From an uncultured Desulfovibrio sp. (GTDB lineage: Bacteria > Desulfobacterota > Desulfovibrionia > Desulfovibrionales > Desulfovibrionaceae), in assembly GCA_913060505.1 (NCBI GenBank), contig CAJXRQ010000001.1, positions 1 to 64,000 of the forward strand: DNA of 64,000 nt, in the 5' to 3' direction. A program made the position numbers and the translations under genes. Every line of letters begins with the position of its first letter. Position 1 is the first letter of the stretch. The notes under the pieces are model-generated. The model was not told where the DNA came from, searched no databases, and was given only the letters and a program-made list of their open reading frames with translations. Of this stretch, positions 40,860-49,365 are shown piece after piece.

Positions 40860-41615
40860 CTACAGGCTGAGCCTTTCTATCTTCTCCACGTATCTGATGA
40901 GCAGCGACCGTTCTTCATCGCTGATGTCCAGAAACATCGAACCGAACCGGACCGTTCCCTTTTCCTTGGATATATTTTTAATGGCGATGGGCAGCTTGAT
41001 GGTACCAAGGCTTCCCAACTGCATGGCCACGAGCATATCGTCGTCCACATCCACGTTGTTGAGAGGATCGCGTGCATTGGCGGATGCGGCTACCATGCAC
41101 CCTGTTTCGCTGACGTTGAGCACAAGGCAGTCATAGCCTTTGCCTTCCATGGTATATATTGTTCCGTCTATGTTGCAGTTGAAACGGGAAGCCCTGCGCA
41201 AATCCAGCTTCTCGATGCTGTTCGGGTAGGTGAAAAAAACGAGTGGAGCGGGGCGTGTAACGTGGTTGAGGATATTGGAGCGGAAGCCGTATACGGTTCC
41301 TTCGTTCAGGTATTTGACGATGATTTCATCCCGGTAGGATAAGGAACTGCGGATCGCCTGAGGCATCCGGACGTTGGCAACAATATATTCATAGGCGTCA
41401 AATCCTATGATCGAACCGCGGTAGCCTCCCGGACGGCCCGGCAGCATGACCACCAGTTCGTTTCCCATAGTCAGCTCAAGGTTGACGCCCGCCAGTTTCG
41501 CGACTTTCTTGTCGGAATGATTTGCGGATTGTGTTGAATCAATGTTTTTTGCCGATTGCAAGTTTGCCCCCGTTCCTGCCTTTTCCCCAAAAAAAGGTAT
41601 TTCCCGAGGTGGCAC
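40860..41615 (-). CDS. PilZ-domain c-di-GMP receptor (YcgR-like)
   Basis: Codes for up to 251 residues. An N-terminal flagellar-brake/PilZN-like beta domain (ELVVMLPGRPGGYRGSIIGF) precedes the PilZ domain, which has the binding motif LRRASRFNC near residue 138 and NVSETGCMV (the D/NxSxxG motif). Binding of c-di-GMP is therefore expected; the target may be the flagellar motor, by likeness to YcgR. The GTG start at 41615 has no ribosome-binding site; TTG at 41561, preceded by GGAACGGGGG, is the better alternative. First gene of the PilZ/HD-GYP/membrane-protein unit. Confidence 0.85.
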   Translation of the reverse strand: MPPREIPFFGEKAGTGANLQSAKNIDSTQSANHSDKKVAKLAGVNLELTMGNELVVMLPGRPGGYRGSIIGFDAYEYIVANVRMPQAIRSSLSYRDEIIVKYLNEGTVYGFRSNILNHVTRPAPLVFFTYPNSIEKLDLRRASRFNCNIDGTIYTMEGKGYDCLVLNVSETGCMVAASANARDPLNNVDVDDDMLVAMQLGSLGTIKLPIAIKNISKEKGTVRFGSMFLDISDEERSLLIRYVEKIERLSL

Positions 41616-41638
41616 AGGGGAAAAGGCTGTAAGAATAT

Positions 41639-41657
41639 ATTTCGTTTATAACGAAAT
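41639..41657. promoter_or_regulatory. Inverted repeat in the PilZ operon promoter region
   Basis: ATTTCGTT-TAT-AACGAAAT, perfect 8-bp arms. It lies in the short gap between AMMECR1 and the PilZ gene, about 24-80 bases before the alternative starts, overlapping AT-rich -10-like sequence (TATAAA on the minus strand). An operator is likely; the binding protein is unknown. Confidence 0.45.
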
Positions 41658-41692
41658 TTATACAGTGGCAAAATGATTATTTATCCGAAGAA

Positions 41693-42244
41693 CTAGAAAA
41701 CAACGGCTTCGAACCAGAACAGGGTGGAACCGACCTTGTTCCATGCATCCGCAGGCAGCCCGGCCTTGGCACAGGTATGGGCAAGAAATGTTTCCCGGTC
41801 CCATCCGTATTCCGTTGCCACCTGAGGCAGCAGCAGGCCGCTATGGGTTCCCCGGGAAACGATCAACCCGTGGACGCCGACCTCTATCTGGTGCGGCGAG
41901 TGGCATTCCCTGATGGGACCGAGGATGGAGACTTCAACATCTATGCGCTCCAGTTCTTCCTGTGTAAGTGACGGGAAACGCGGGTCATGAAAAGCCGCCG
42001 CACGGGCCATTTCCCATATGGTGGTATACAGTTCGCCCGTCCCCTGCACGTTGCCGATACATCCGCGAAGGTGCCCATCGATCTTCAGGGTCACGAAGGC
42101 ACCAAGCTCGCGTTGAAGCGTATGGGATTCGGGTGCCTCAGGCATATCGTTTTTGCCCTCGAATTTATCGGAGATCGAGCGCATCACCAGTTCCTTGAGA
42201 TATTTTTTTTCTTCGTCGTTCAGAAAAAGATGGAAATCAGGCAT
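41693..42244 (-). CDS. AMMECR1-domain protein (AmmeMemoRadiSam system protein A)
   Basis: Codes for 183 residues. The AMMECR1 signature LRGCIGNVQGTGEL is at about residue 58, with AFHDPRFPSLTQEELERIDV, ILGPIRECHSPHQIEVGVHG and THSGLLLPQVATEYGWDRET. The family is often found with a Memo-domain protein and a radical-SAM enzyme; neither is adjacent here. Function unknown. Its start overlaps the end of the MFS gene by 8 bases. Confidence 0.9.
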   Translation of the reverse strand: MPDFHLFLNDEEKKYLKELVMRSISDKFEGKNDMPEAPESHTLQRELGAFVTLKIDGHLRGCIGNVQGTGELYTTIWEMARAAAFHDPRFPSLTQEELERIDVEVSILGPIRECHSPHQIEVGVHGLIVSRGTHSGLLLPQVATEYGWDRETFLAHTCAKAGLPADAWNKVGSTLFWFEAVVF

Positions 42245-43532
42245 TGTCGTCCCTCCCTGGAACGGTGTTGTTTGTATTTTTTACGCGGGGCACAAAAGTC
42301 ATGAGTGCAAGACCCGTGGCAAAAAAGGCGATAACCGCGGTCAAGCCTATGCGTTGGCTGCCGGAGGCAAGCGTCAGCCAGCCTACGAACAGCGGCCCGG
42401 CAAAACTTGTCAACTTGCCGGAAAGCGCGAACAGACCGAACATTTGTGCCCGCAGTTCGGGCGGGGCCGCATGGGCCAGCCACGTGCGGCTGGAAGCCTG
42501 TGCCGGGCCAACGAATATACCGAGCAACAGTCCGAAAATCCAGAACATCGATTTGGTCTTTACCGTGAGCATGGCGAGTCCGCAACCTGTCAAGCCCAGT
42601 AGCGCCCCCATAATAACGGTCTTGGGCCCGGTTTTGTCGTCGATCCATGCAAAAAAGGCCGCTCCCAATCCGGCCGTTACATTCAGGCCGATTCCGAAAA
42701 GGATGACCTCGTCCGGTTGCATGCCGAAGGTTCCGGCCGCATAAATGCCGCCGAATGCGAACATGGTGGTCAGCCCGTCATTGTATAGCATGCGTGCCAG
42801 CAGGAAAATCGCAATGGATTTGTATTGCCGTATTCGGACAAGGGACTGGTACAGTTGCCGTATGGCATTCTTTACGGCCTGGCGAGGGCTGCGTCCGGTG
42901 TGCGGGGTGTCCGGTGTCCTGAAAAAAAGCGGCAGGCTGAATCCCATATACCAGATTGCGGAAAGAAGCATTGTGGCGCGAACATGTTCGGCATTTGTTC
43001 TCGGAAGGGAGAAAAAAGCGTTCCGGTCCACAAATCCATACAAGGCCAGAAGGAGGCACATTAATCCTCCTGCGTATCCCATGCCCCATCCCCACCCGGA
43101 CCAGCGCCCCATACGCGAACGTTCGGTCAGGTCCGGAAGCATGGCATTGTAGAAAATGTTGGCATATTCGGAACCGATGGTGCCGACGCATACCAGTATC
43201 AGTGCGGGAAGGATGAAATTCGTGGAAGGCTGGATGAACCAGAGCAGGGCAGTTGCCGTGATGCAGAGCATAGTGAAGGCTCCGATCCACGGTTTGCGTC
43301 GGCCGGAAGCATCCGCCAAGGCTCCCATGAGTGGCCCGCCGATGCCGATAAACAGTCCGGCAATGCCCATGGTATTGCCCCACAGTGCCGTGCCCGAGGC
43401 CTGATCCGCTGCAACGGAACGGGTGAAATAGGCCGCGAATACAAATGTTTGCACCAATGTGCAGAAGCCGGCATTCGCCCAATCATATACGGCCCATGCC
43501 CAAAGTCCGCGTTCCCCGGTTGCAGGTTTCAT
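42237..43532 (-). CDS. MFS transporter, UMF1/Atg22-like
   Basis: Codes for 431 residues and about 12 membrane helices. The start WAWAVYDWANAGFCTLVQTF is the UMF1/Atg22 family signature; GALADASGRRKPWIG is the MFS loop 2-3 motif. Related yeast Atg22 exports amino acids from the vacuole; bacterial substrates are unknown. Start at 43532 (MKPATGERG) is chosen because the family motif follows at once; TTG at 43568 is possible. It is divergent from cobL by 99 bases and coupled to the AMMECR1 gene. Confidence 0.85.
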   Translation of the reverse strand: MKPATGERGLWAWAVYDWANAGFCTLVQTFVFAAYFTRSVAADQASGTALWGNTMGIAGLFIGIGGPLMGALADASGRRKPWIGAFTMLCITATALLWFIQPSTNFILPALILVCVGTIGSEYANIFYNAMLPDLTERSRMGRWSGWGWGMGYAGGLMCLLLALYGFVDRNAFFSLPRTNAEHVRATMLLSAIWYMGFSLPLFFRTPDTPHTGRSPRQAVKNAIRQLYQSLVRIRQYKSIAIFLLARMLYNDGLTTMFAFGGIYAAGTFGMQPDEVILFGIGLNVTAGLGAAFFAWIDDKTGPKTVIMGALLGLTGCGLAMLTVKTKSMFWIFGLLLGIFVGPAQASSRTWLAHAAPPELRAQMFGLFALSGKLTSFAGPLFVGWLTLASGSQRIGLTAVIAFFATGLALMTFVPRVKNTNNTVPGRDDNA

Positions 43533-43631
43533 ACGAATGACTGTGACCTGTGAGGCGCGCAAAGGCAAGAGGCCGTTGTTTTGTTCATAAAAGTTTCTTC
43601 CATACTGTAGCGTAACATTGTAGAACGGATC

Positions 43632-44873
43632 ATGTTCTTCAATGAACCCGTATTGGTGCTGGGCATGCGCCCCGGCGATTTATCCCTCACGCACGAGGTC
43701 CGGGAGATGTTACAGTCCGCTGCTTTGTTGGTGGGCGGACACAGGCTTCTGGACGCCTGCCCGCGGCAATGGTGCCCCGAGGCTGATCGTCTGGCCGTTA
43801 CGTCGCCGCTTTCGGCCGTATTGGACACGGTCCGGTCTGTGGCGGAAAACGGAAGGCGCGTTGTGGTCCTGGCTGACGGCGACCCGTTATTTTTCGGTAT
43901 CGGCAAGGCGCTTGCCCGAGAGCTGGGACGTGAAAATCTGCGTGTGCTGCCATCCCTGACCACGGTGCAACTTGCAGCGGCCCGTCTTGGCGTGAGTTGG
44001 GAAAAGACGGCGTTCGTGTCATTGCATGGCCGTAACGACTATACTCCGCTTTTTTCTTCTCTGGTCCATTCGGATACCATCGCCGTATTTACGGATCAGG
44101 ACAACGGACCTGCCGAGGTCGCCCGGGCCATGCTGGAACGCGGGGCGGACGGTTTCAGCATGACCGTGCTTGAAGATTTGGGCACCGAACGCGAACGGGT
44201 ACGTCAACTGGGGCTTCAGGAAACATGGGGTATGGAATTCTCGCCCCTGAATCTTGTGTTTCTGGAGCGTGAATATCCACCGGAACTTTCGCTTCATCTT
44301 GGTATTCCCGATCATTTCTACCTTCATCAGCGTGGTTTGATCACCAAGCTGCCTGTTCGGGCTGCGGGGCTTTCCCTGTTGGCCGTCGAACCGAGTTCCG
44401 TGGTTTGGGATTTGGGCGCCGGGTGCGGTTCCGTGGCTATCGAGGCGTCACATCTGGCGCGTTCCGGACACGTCTATGCCGTGGAGCGGGACAAGACCCG
44501 CGCTGCCATGATTCGTGAAAACCAGCGCCGGACCGGGGCATGGATGGTGGAAGTCGTTCATGGTTCCATGCCCGAATGTCTGCAAGCAATGCCCGACCCT
44601 GATCGAATTTTCATTGGCGGCGGGCTTGGCGGGGAATCCAATCAGGGAGCAGGTCTGTTGCATGATGCCTGCGAACGCCTTAAATCCAGCGGCCGCATGG
44701 TCCTGCATTGTATTCTGCTGGATACGCTGCTGGAAGCCCGCGCCACAATGGAGCAGCTGGGCTGGCAGTTCGGGGTCACCCAATTGCAAGCCAATGCCTC
44801 GGACCGTCTTGCCGGAGATTTGCGGTTCAAGGCCCAGAATCCCGTATTTATCCTTTGGGCGGAAAAGCCCTGA
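43632..44873 (+). CDS. cobL: Precorrin-6Y C5,15-methyltransferase/decarboxylase (CobL, CbiE-CbiT fusion)
   Basis: Codes for 413 residues. The N-terminal CbiE part has VLVLGMRPGDLSLTHEVREM and VVVLADGDPLFFGIGKAL; the C-terminal CbiT part has PPELSLHLGIPDHFYLHQRG, ITKLPVRAAGLSLLAVEPSS and the S-adenosylmethionine motif VWDLGAGCGSVAIEASHL. It methylates C5 and C15 and removes the C12 acetate carboxyl. The fused form is common in Desulfovibrio-type bacteria. No strong ribosome-binding site is seen before the ATG. Confidence 0.94.
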   Translation: MFFNEPVLVLGMRPGDLSLTHEVREMLQSAALLVGGHRLLDACPRQWCPEADRLAVTSPLSAVLDTVRSVAENGRRVVVLADGDPLFFGIGKALARELGRENLRVLPSLTTVQLAAARLGVSWEKTAFVSLHGRNDYTPLFSSLVHSDTIAVFTDQDNGPAEVARAMLERGADGFSMTVLEDLGTERERVRQLGLQETWGMEFSPLNLVFLEREYPPELSLHLGIPDHFYLHQRGLITKLPVRAAGLSLLAVEPSSVVWDLGAGCGSVAIEASHLARSGHVYAVERDKTRAAMIRENQRRTGAWMVEVVHGSMPECLQAMPDPDRIFIGGGLGGESNQGAGLLHDACERLKSSGRMVLHCILLDTLLEARATMEQLGWQFGVTQLQANASDRLAGDLRFKAQNPVFILWAEKP

Positions 44874-45014
44874 CTCGCCGAGCGGACTTTTCAAACAGAG
44901 ACGGAACGGCGAACTTTGTCCGAAGGGTTGCTTCGACGGCTGTGCCTTGCCAGACGTCCCGCGTCCGGGTAGTCTTCCCCGGAAATTTCACCCCAAATCA
45001 GGAGAACCGATTTT

Positions 45015-46007
45015 ATGAAGATAGCAGTGCTTGGCGCAGGAGCCTGGGGAACCGCTCTTGCAAGCATGCTGGCCGGAGCCGGGCGTGAAACCATGCTTTG
45101 GGCACGCGAGCCTGATGTGGTTGCCGAGATCCGGGAATCCGGCATGAACAGCTCATATCTCCCGGGTATGGCTTTGAGCAGGAAGCTGGCTGTAACCAGT
45201 GACCCGAAAGAAGCGTTTGCCGGGGCCGGCGTCTTTCTGGTGGTTATTCCAAGCCAGTTCATCCGGGTATCTCTTGAGCGGTTTCGTGAGCTGATGGGGC
45301 ACAGGCCGGTGGTCGTCTGCGCGAGCAAGGGAATAGAGCTGGACACGCTCTCGCCCATGTCTGTTGTGATTGAAGATGCCCTGCGGGGTTCCGATCCGCA
45401 ATATGCGGTCCTTTCCGGCCCGTCCTTTGCGGCCGAAGTCGCGCGCGCCATGCCCACTTCAGTGTCATTGGGGTGCAAGGATCCGGAACTCGGCCGCGAA
45501 CTTCGCGAGCTGTTTTCCAATTCGTTTTTCCGCGTCTATTCCACTCCCGACTATCGCGGCGTGGAATTGGGAGGAGCCATGAAAAACGTCATGGCCATCG
45601 CCACAGGCATCGCGGACGGACTTGAGTTCGGTCTGGACGCCAGAGCTGCGCTTATTACACGCGGACTGGCGGAAATGAGTCGTCTGGGGCAGGCCATGGG
45701 CGCGAACGCAAAAACGTTCATGGGCCTTTCCGGCATGGGAGATCTGGTGCTGACCTGTACTGGCGATCTTTCCCGCAACCGGCAGGTGGGCCTCAAATTG
45801 GGGCGCGGCATGAGCCTTGAAGCCATTACCGGCGAGATGAAAGCCGTGGCCGAAGGCGTGAAGACCACCAAGTCCCTTTACGATCTGTCCCGTGCCAAGG
45901 GTGTTGAACTGCCCATTACCGAGCAGGTCTATAAAATCATTTACGAAGGTAAGGAAGCCGGTCAGGCTGTTAAAGAGTTGATGAGTAGGGAGCTGAAAGA
46001 AGAATGA
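45015..46007 (+). CDS. gpsA: Glycerol-3-phosphate dehydrogenase [NAD(P)+]
   Basis: Codes for 330 residues. Rossmann motif VLGAGAWGTALASMLAGAG at the N terminus, FLVVIPSQFIRVSLE, VCASKGIE, SGPSFAAEVA, and the catalytic lysine region ELGGAMKNVMAIATGIADGL near residue 185. It makes sn-glycerol 3-phosphate from DHAP for phospholipid synthesis. Its stop overlaps the next start by four bases (ATGA). Confidence 0.96.
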   Translation: MKIAVLGAGAWGTALASMLAGAGRETMLWAREPDVVAEIRESGMNSSYLPGMALSRKLAVTSDPKEAFAGAGVFLVVIPSQFIRVSLERFRELMGHRPVVVCASKGIELDTLSPMSVVIEDALRGSDPQYAVLSGPSFAAEVARAMPTSVSLGCKDPELGRELRELFSNSFFRVYSTPDYRGVELGGAMKNVMAIATGIADGLEFGLDARAALITRGLAEMSRLGQAMGANAKTFMGLSGMGDLVLTCTGDLSRNRQVGLKLGRGMSLEAITGEMKAVAEGVKTTKSLYDLSRAKGVELPITEQVYKIIYEGKEAGQAVKELMSRELKEE

Positions 46008-46264
46008 GCGGAAAACAATTTTTCATCCCGGTTGCTTTGCTGGGCATGTTTTTGCTTTTGAGCGCATGCCGGACAACGGATTGGGTTCATCCCAATATTG
46101 CAGATCCTCGCAAGCAGGACAGGGCTTTTGAGGAAGATTCGACTCGCTGCACGCAGGAATTGAACGAAACCTACTCAGATAGTTCCGGCAATGCCGAGGC
46201 CCGGACGGATCTGTTTGAAAAGTGTATGAAAGCAAAGGGATGGGAACAACAAGACTGGTGGTAG
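46004..46264 (+). CDS. Small lipoprotein
   Basis: Codes for 86 residues with lipobox LSAC (Cys22). The mature 65 residues are charged, with two further cysteines (TRCTQEL, EKCMKAKGW) that could form a disulfide, and end in a tryptophan-rich QQDWW. Coupled to gpsA by ATGA. No family recognised; this size and KCMKAKGW-type ending occur in small entry-exclusion-like or glycine-zipper-lacking lipoproteins, without known role. Confidence 0.7.
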   Translation: MSGKQFFIPVALLGMFLLLSACRTTDWVHPNIADPRKQDRAFEEDSTRCTQELNETYSDSSGNAEARTDLFEKCMKAKGWEQQDWW

Positions 46265-46270
46265 GTCACT

Positions 46271-47779
46271 ATGAAGCGTGGAAAACGGATTCTGGTTCTC
46301 GGTTCCACCGGCTATGTGGGCGGCCGTCTCGTGCCGCGGCTTTTGGAAAAGGGGATTTCTGTCCGCGCTGCCGGGCGTTCCGTAGAAAAAATAATGGCCC
46401 GTCCCTGGGGGAATCACCCCAATCTTGAGGCCGTTCAGGCCGACCTTTTTGATCCTTCCTCCATAATGCGTGCCGTTCAGGAATGTGACACGGCATTTTA
46501 TCTTGTTCATTCCATGACCCGGCTGCATGGCGATTTTTCCGACATGGACCGCCGGGCCGCTTACAACATGGTCGAAGCGGCCAACGAGATGGGGCTGCGC
46601 CGGATTATTTATCTCAGTGGTCTGGGAGAAGATCAGGAAGGCAAGCCGCTCAGCGCGCACCTTCGTTCACGGGCGGAGGTCGGGCGGATTCTGGCTCTGG
46701 GGCAGGCTCGCTGCACCACGCTTCGTGCAGCCATGATTCTGGGGTCTGGCAGCGCTTCCTTCGAAATACTTCGATACCTGTGCGATCGTCTTCCCGTCAT
46801 GCTGACGCCCCGTTGGGTCAATACGCTTTGTCAACCGATTTCCATCCTCAACGTGCTCGGGTATCTGGAAGGGTGCCTTGAAAACGAGGATACTGCCGGT
46901 CAAATACTGGATATCGGCGGCCCGGACGTACTGACATACGCCGAGCTGTTTTCTCTGTATGCGCAGGAAGCCGGTATCCGCAGGCCGAAGCTTATTGCTG
47001 TGCCTTTTGTATCTCCGCGTCTCTCGTCCTATTGGGTCAATCTGGTCACGCCCATCCCTGTGGGTCTGGTGCGTCCCTTGGTTGACGGCTTGCGTAATGA
47101 GGTTATTTGCAGGGATGAGCGTATCCGGTCCATGGTGCCGCAGGAGCTTGTATCCTGCCGTGTGGCCATTCGACGCGCCGTGCAGAAGACGGAACGAATG
47201 GCCGTGGACTCCAATTGTTTCGACGTGGGGGACGCCTGTATTCCTGAATGGGCTGCCCATCACGATGCCTCGTATGCGGGCGGCACTGTCAAGAAGGTCT
47301 GTTTTGCGGCCCGTTTTCAGGGGGACGTCGGACATGTCTGGAAGACCGTGGAACGTATTGGCGGGGAGCACGGCTGGTATTACGGCGATCCGCTCTGGCG
47401 CTTGCGCGGCTGGCTGGACCGTTTGATGACCGGGCCGGGAACATCGCGGGGGCGGCGTGATCCGGACAAGGCCCGAGTCGGTGATGCGCTCGATTTCTGG
47501 CGTGTGGTGGATGTGGATGAAAACCGCCGTCTGTTGCTGCGGGCCGAAATGCGGCTGCCGGGCGAGGCTGTGCTGGAATTCCGCCTGACACCCCAATGGG
47601 AGAACATGGTGGAATTGCGCATGGAGGCCAGCTTCATGCCGCGCGGCCTGTTCGGACTGGCGTACTGGTATGGCCTGTATCCTTTGCACATGGTGCTGTT
47701 CACCAACATGATAGAAAATATTGTTTCCGCAGCTGGCGTATTTTTGTATGAACACCCCAAGCGGGTTGAGCCGCTGTAG
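46271..47779 (+). CDS. SDR/NAD(P)-binding protein with C-terminal DUF2867
   Basis: Codes for 502 residues. The N-terminal 300 are an atypical short-chain dehydrogenase/NmrA-like domain: VLGSTGYVGGRLVPRLLEKG (nucleotide loop), AFYLVHSMTRLHGDFSDMDR, RRIIYLSGLGED. The C-terminal 170 resemble DUF2867 (GEHGWYYGDPLWRLRGWLDR, FWRVVDVDENRRLLLRAEMR, RGLFGLAYWYGLYPLHMVLF). The substrate is unknown. It lies 6 bases after the small lipoprotein gene, so gpsA, lipoprotein and this gene probably form one unit. Confidence 0.83.
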   Translation: MKRGKRILVLGSTGYVGGRLVPRLLEKGISVRAAGRSVEKIMARPWGNHPNLEAVQADLFDPSSIMRAVQECDTAFYLVHSMTRLHGDFSDMDRRAAYNMVEAANEMGLRRIIYLSGLGEDQEGKPLSAHLRSRAEVGRILALGQARCTTLRAAMILGSGSASFEILRYLCDRLPVMLTPRWVNTLCQPISILNVLGYLEGCLENEDTAGQILDIGGPDVLTYAELFSLYAQEAGIRRPKLIAVPFVSPRLSSYWVNLVTPIPVGLVRPLVDGLRNEVICRDERIRSMVPQELVSCRVAIRRAVQKTERMAVDSNCFDVGDACIPEWAAHHDASYAGGTVKKVCFAARFQGDVGHVWKTVERIGGEHGWYYGDPLWRLRGWLDRLMTGPGTSRGRRDPDKARVGDALDFWRVVDVDENRRLLLRAEMRLPGEAVLEFRLTPQWENMVELRMEASFMPRGLFGLAYWYGLYPLHMVLFTNMIENIVSAAGVFLYEHPKRVEPL

Positions 47780-47827
47780 CAATGTTGCGGCCTTGCCGTT
47801 TTCCTTTCAATTTCAAGAATCATTCGT

Positions 47828-48931
47828 ATGGCTTCAAACACGCCTTTGCGCAACGGATACACCACGGGAACATCCGCCTCGGCTGCGGCCAAGGCCGGTG
47901 TTCGCTATCTTCTTACCGGTCATATACCGACCGAAGTTGATACCCCCTTGCCGGACGGCAATCGTTTGGTTGTTCCGGTGCATGCCGTTGTACCGGAGAA
48001 CGGCGCAGTGCGCGTGACTGTGATCAAGGATGGCGGCGACGACCCCGATGTAACGCATGGTTGTGAAATCCAGGCCGTTGTTTCGTTGCGGCAGGGGGCG
48101 GATATTGACGGATTGCATGTCAGGGTGAGCGGAGGCAAGGGCGTCGGTCGGGTAACCCTGCCGGGGTTGCCTGTTGCGGTTGGTCGAGCTGCCATCAATC
48201 CGGCACCGCGGGAACAGATTGCCGGTGCCGCCCTTGAAGAGGCGGAAGGACTGGAAACAGGTCGTATCGCCGTGCGGGTTGAGGTACCGGAAGGGGAGCG
48301 ACTTGCCCGAAAGACCATGAATCCTCGTCTGGGCATTGTCGGCGGCATTTCCATTCTCGGTACACACGGCATCGTGCGTCCCTATTCACACGATTCGTGG
48401 AAGGCTTCCATTGCCGAGGCTCTGGATGTTGCCCGTGCCCAAGGGCTGGAAAGCGTGGTTTTTACCACTGGCCGCCGGAGTGAACGATTTTACCGTGAGT
48501 TGTATCCCCAAGTCCCGGAGCTGGCCATGGTGCAGGCTGCGGATTTTTTTTCTTTTTCCATGCAGGCTGCGTTTGAGCGTGGTTTTGCCAGTGTTTCCTG
48601 GGCCATTTTTTTTGGCAAACTGGTGAAACATGCGCAAGGGCTGGAATACACACACGCCAAGACGCATCCTGTGGATTTCACCATGCTCGCGGAGATGTGT
48701 GACCGGGCCGGTATCGCTCGGGCTTTGGTTCGGCAGGCCGCAACGGCAAATACGGCCCGACAGGTGCTGGATTCCATCAGCGCCGATCCTGCGCGTAATG
48801 CCTTGTTGGCTCTGTTGGTACAAAAGGCGGCGGATGCCGCCAGCGGATTTGGCGGGAATATGCCTGTCGGCTATACCGTGTTTGACTTTGATGCCAGCCT
48901 GCTCTTCGACGGATTCCCTTCCTATGCATGA
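47828..48931 (+). CDS. cbiD: Cobalt-precorrin-5B C1-methyltransferase (CbiD)
   Basis: Codes for 367 residues. Family marks: LRNGYTTGTSASAAAKAGVR at the N terminus, VIKDGGDDPDVTHG, GVGRVTLPGLPVAVGRAAIN, GGISILGTHGIVRPYS, and FFGKLVKHAQGLEYTHAKTH. CbiD belongs to the anaerobic cobalamin route, so it fixes the pathway type for the other cob genes in the window. No clear ribosome-binding site is seen before the ATG. Confidence 0.95.
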   Translation: MASNTPLRNGYTTGTSASAAAKAGVRYLLTGHIPTEVDTPLPDGNRLVVPVHAVVPENGAVRVTVIKDGGDDPDVTHGCEIQAVVSLRQGADIDGLHVRVSGGKGVGRVTLPGLPVAVGRAAINPAPREQIAGAALEEAEGLETGRIAVRVEVPEGERLARKTMNPRLGIVGGISILGTHGIVRPYSHDSWKASIAEALDVARAQGLESVVFTTGRRSERFYRELYPQVPELAMVQAADFFSFSMQAAFERGFASVSWAIFFGKLVKHAQGLEYTHAKTHPVDFTMLAEMCDRAGIARALVRQAATANTARQVLDSISADPARNALLALLVQKAADAASGFGGNMPVGYTVFDFDASLLFDGFPSYA

Positions 48932-49365
48932 ACGAGATTCTGTTTGATCCGGTTGTTTTTGGCAGCAAGGTGTCGCCTTTGCCGGGATGCTTCTGATCAA
49001 ACGACTCGTTTTACGTATTGTCTCCAAACTTCAGTTTTTTATTTTTGCGTTACATGAACGCCTTGGATTTGTAACCTCTTCGGGAGCCTAATTCCAGTCC
49101 GTCCTGCTAGTTGCTGTTTCTGACGGAGCGGTGTCCCGTAACGGGATACATGGGGCGTTCCGTTGTCGAGGATAAGGAAACGGGCATGTTTTTTTGCAAT
49201 TCGTTCTGTCTTGCAACTATTTTATCTTTTCAATAGCGCCTGCAATAGCGGCGCATGACGTAGCCGTGCCTGGCTGCATGGAGGGGTGGGGAATATTAGA
49301 AGGATATCCATGCCTACAAATAGTAACGATGACTATTGTCAATTAATTGCAGACACGAGGATTTT
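48932..49365 (+). other. 434-base gap with a stem-loop, before the chemoreceptor
   Basis: No protein frame is convincing here. At 49122-49164 a compound stem-loop is seen: ACGGAGCG (49123-49130) pairs with CGTTCCGT (49156-49163) around an inner TCCC-GTAAC-GGGA hairpin (49134-49146). A T7 run follows at about 49186. The rest is AT-rich, with the chemoreceptor's ACGAGG ribosome-binding site at its end. No sigma-28 box was found. Confidence 0.45.
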
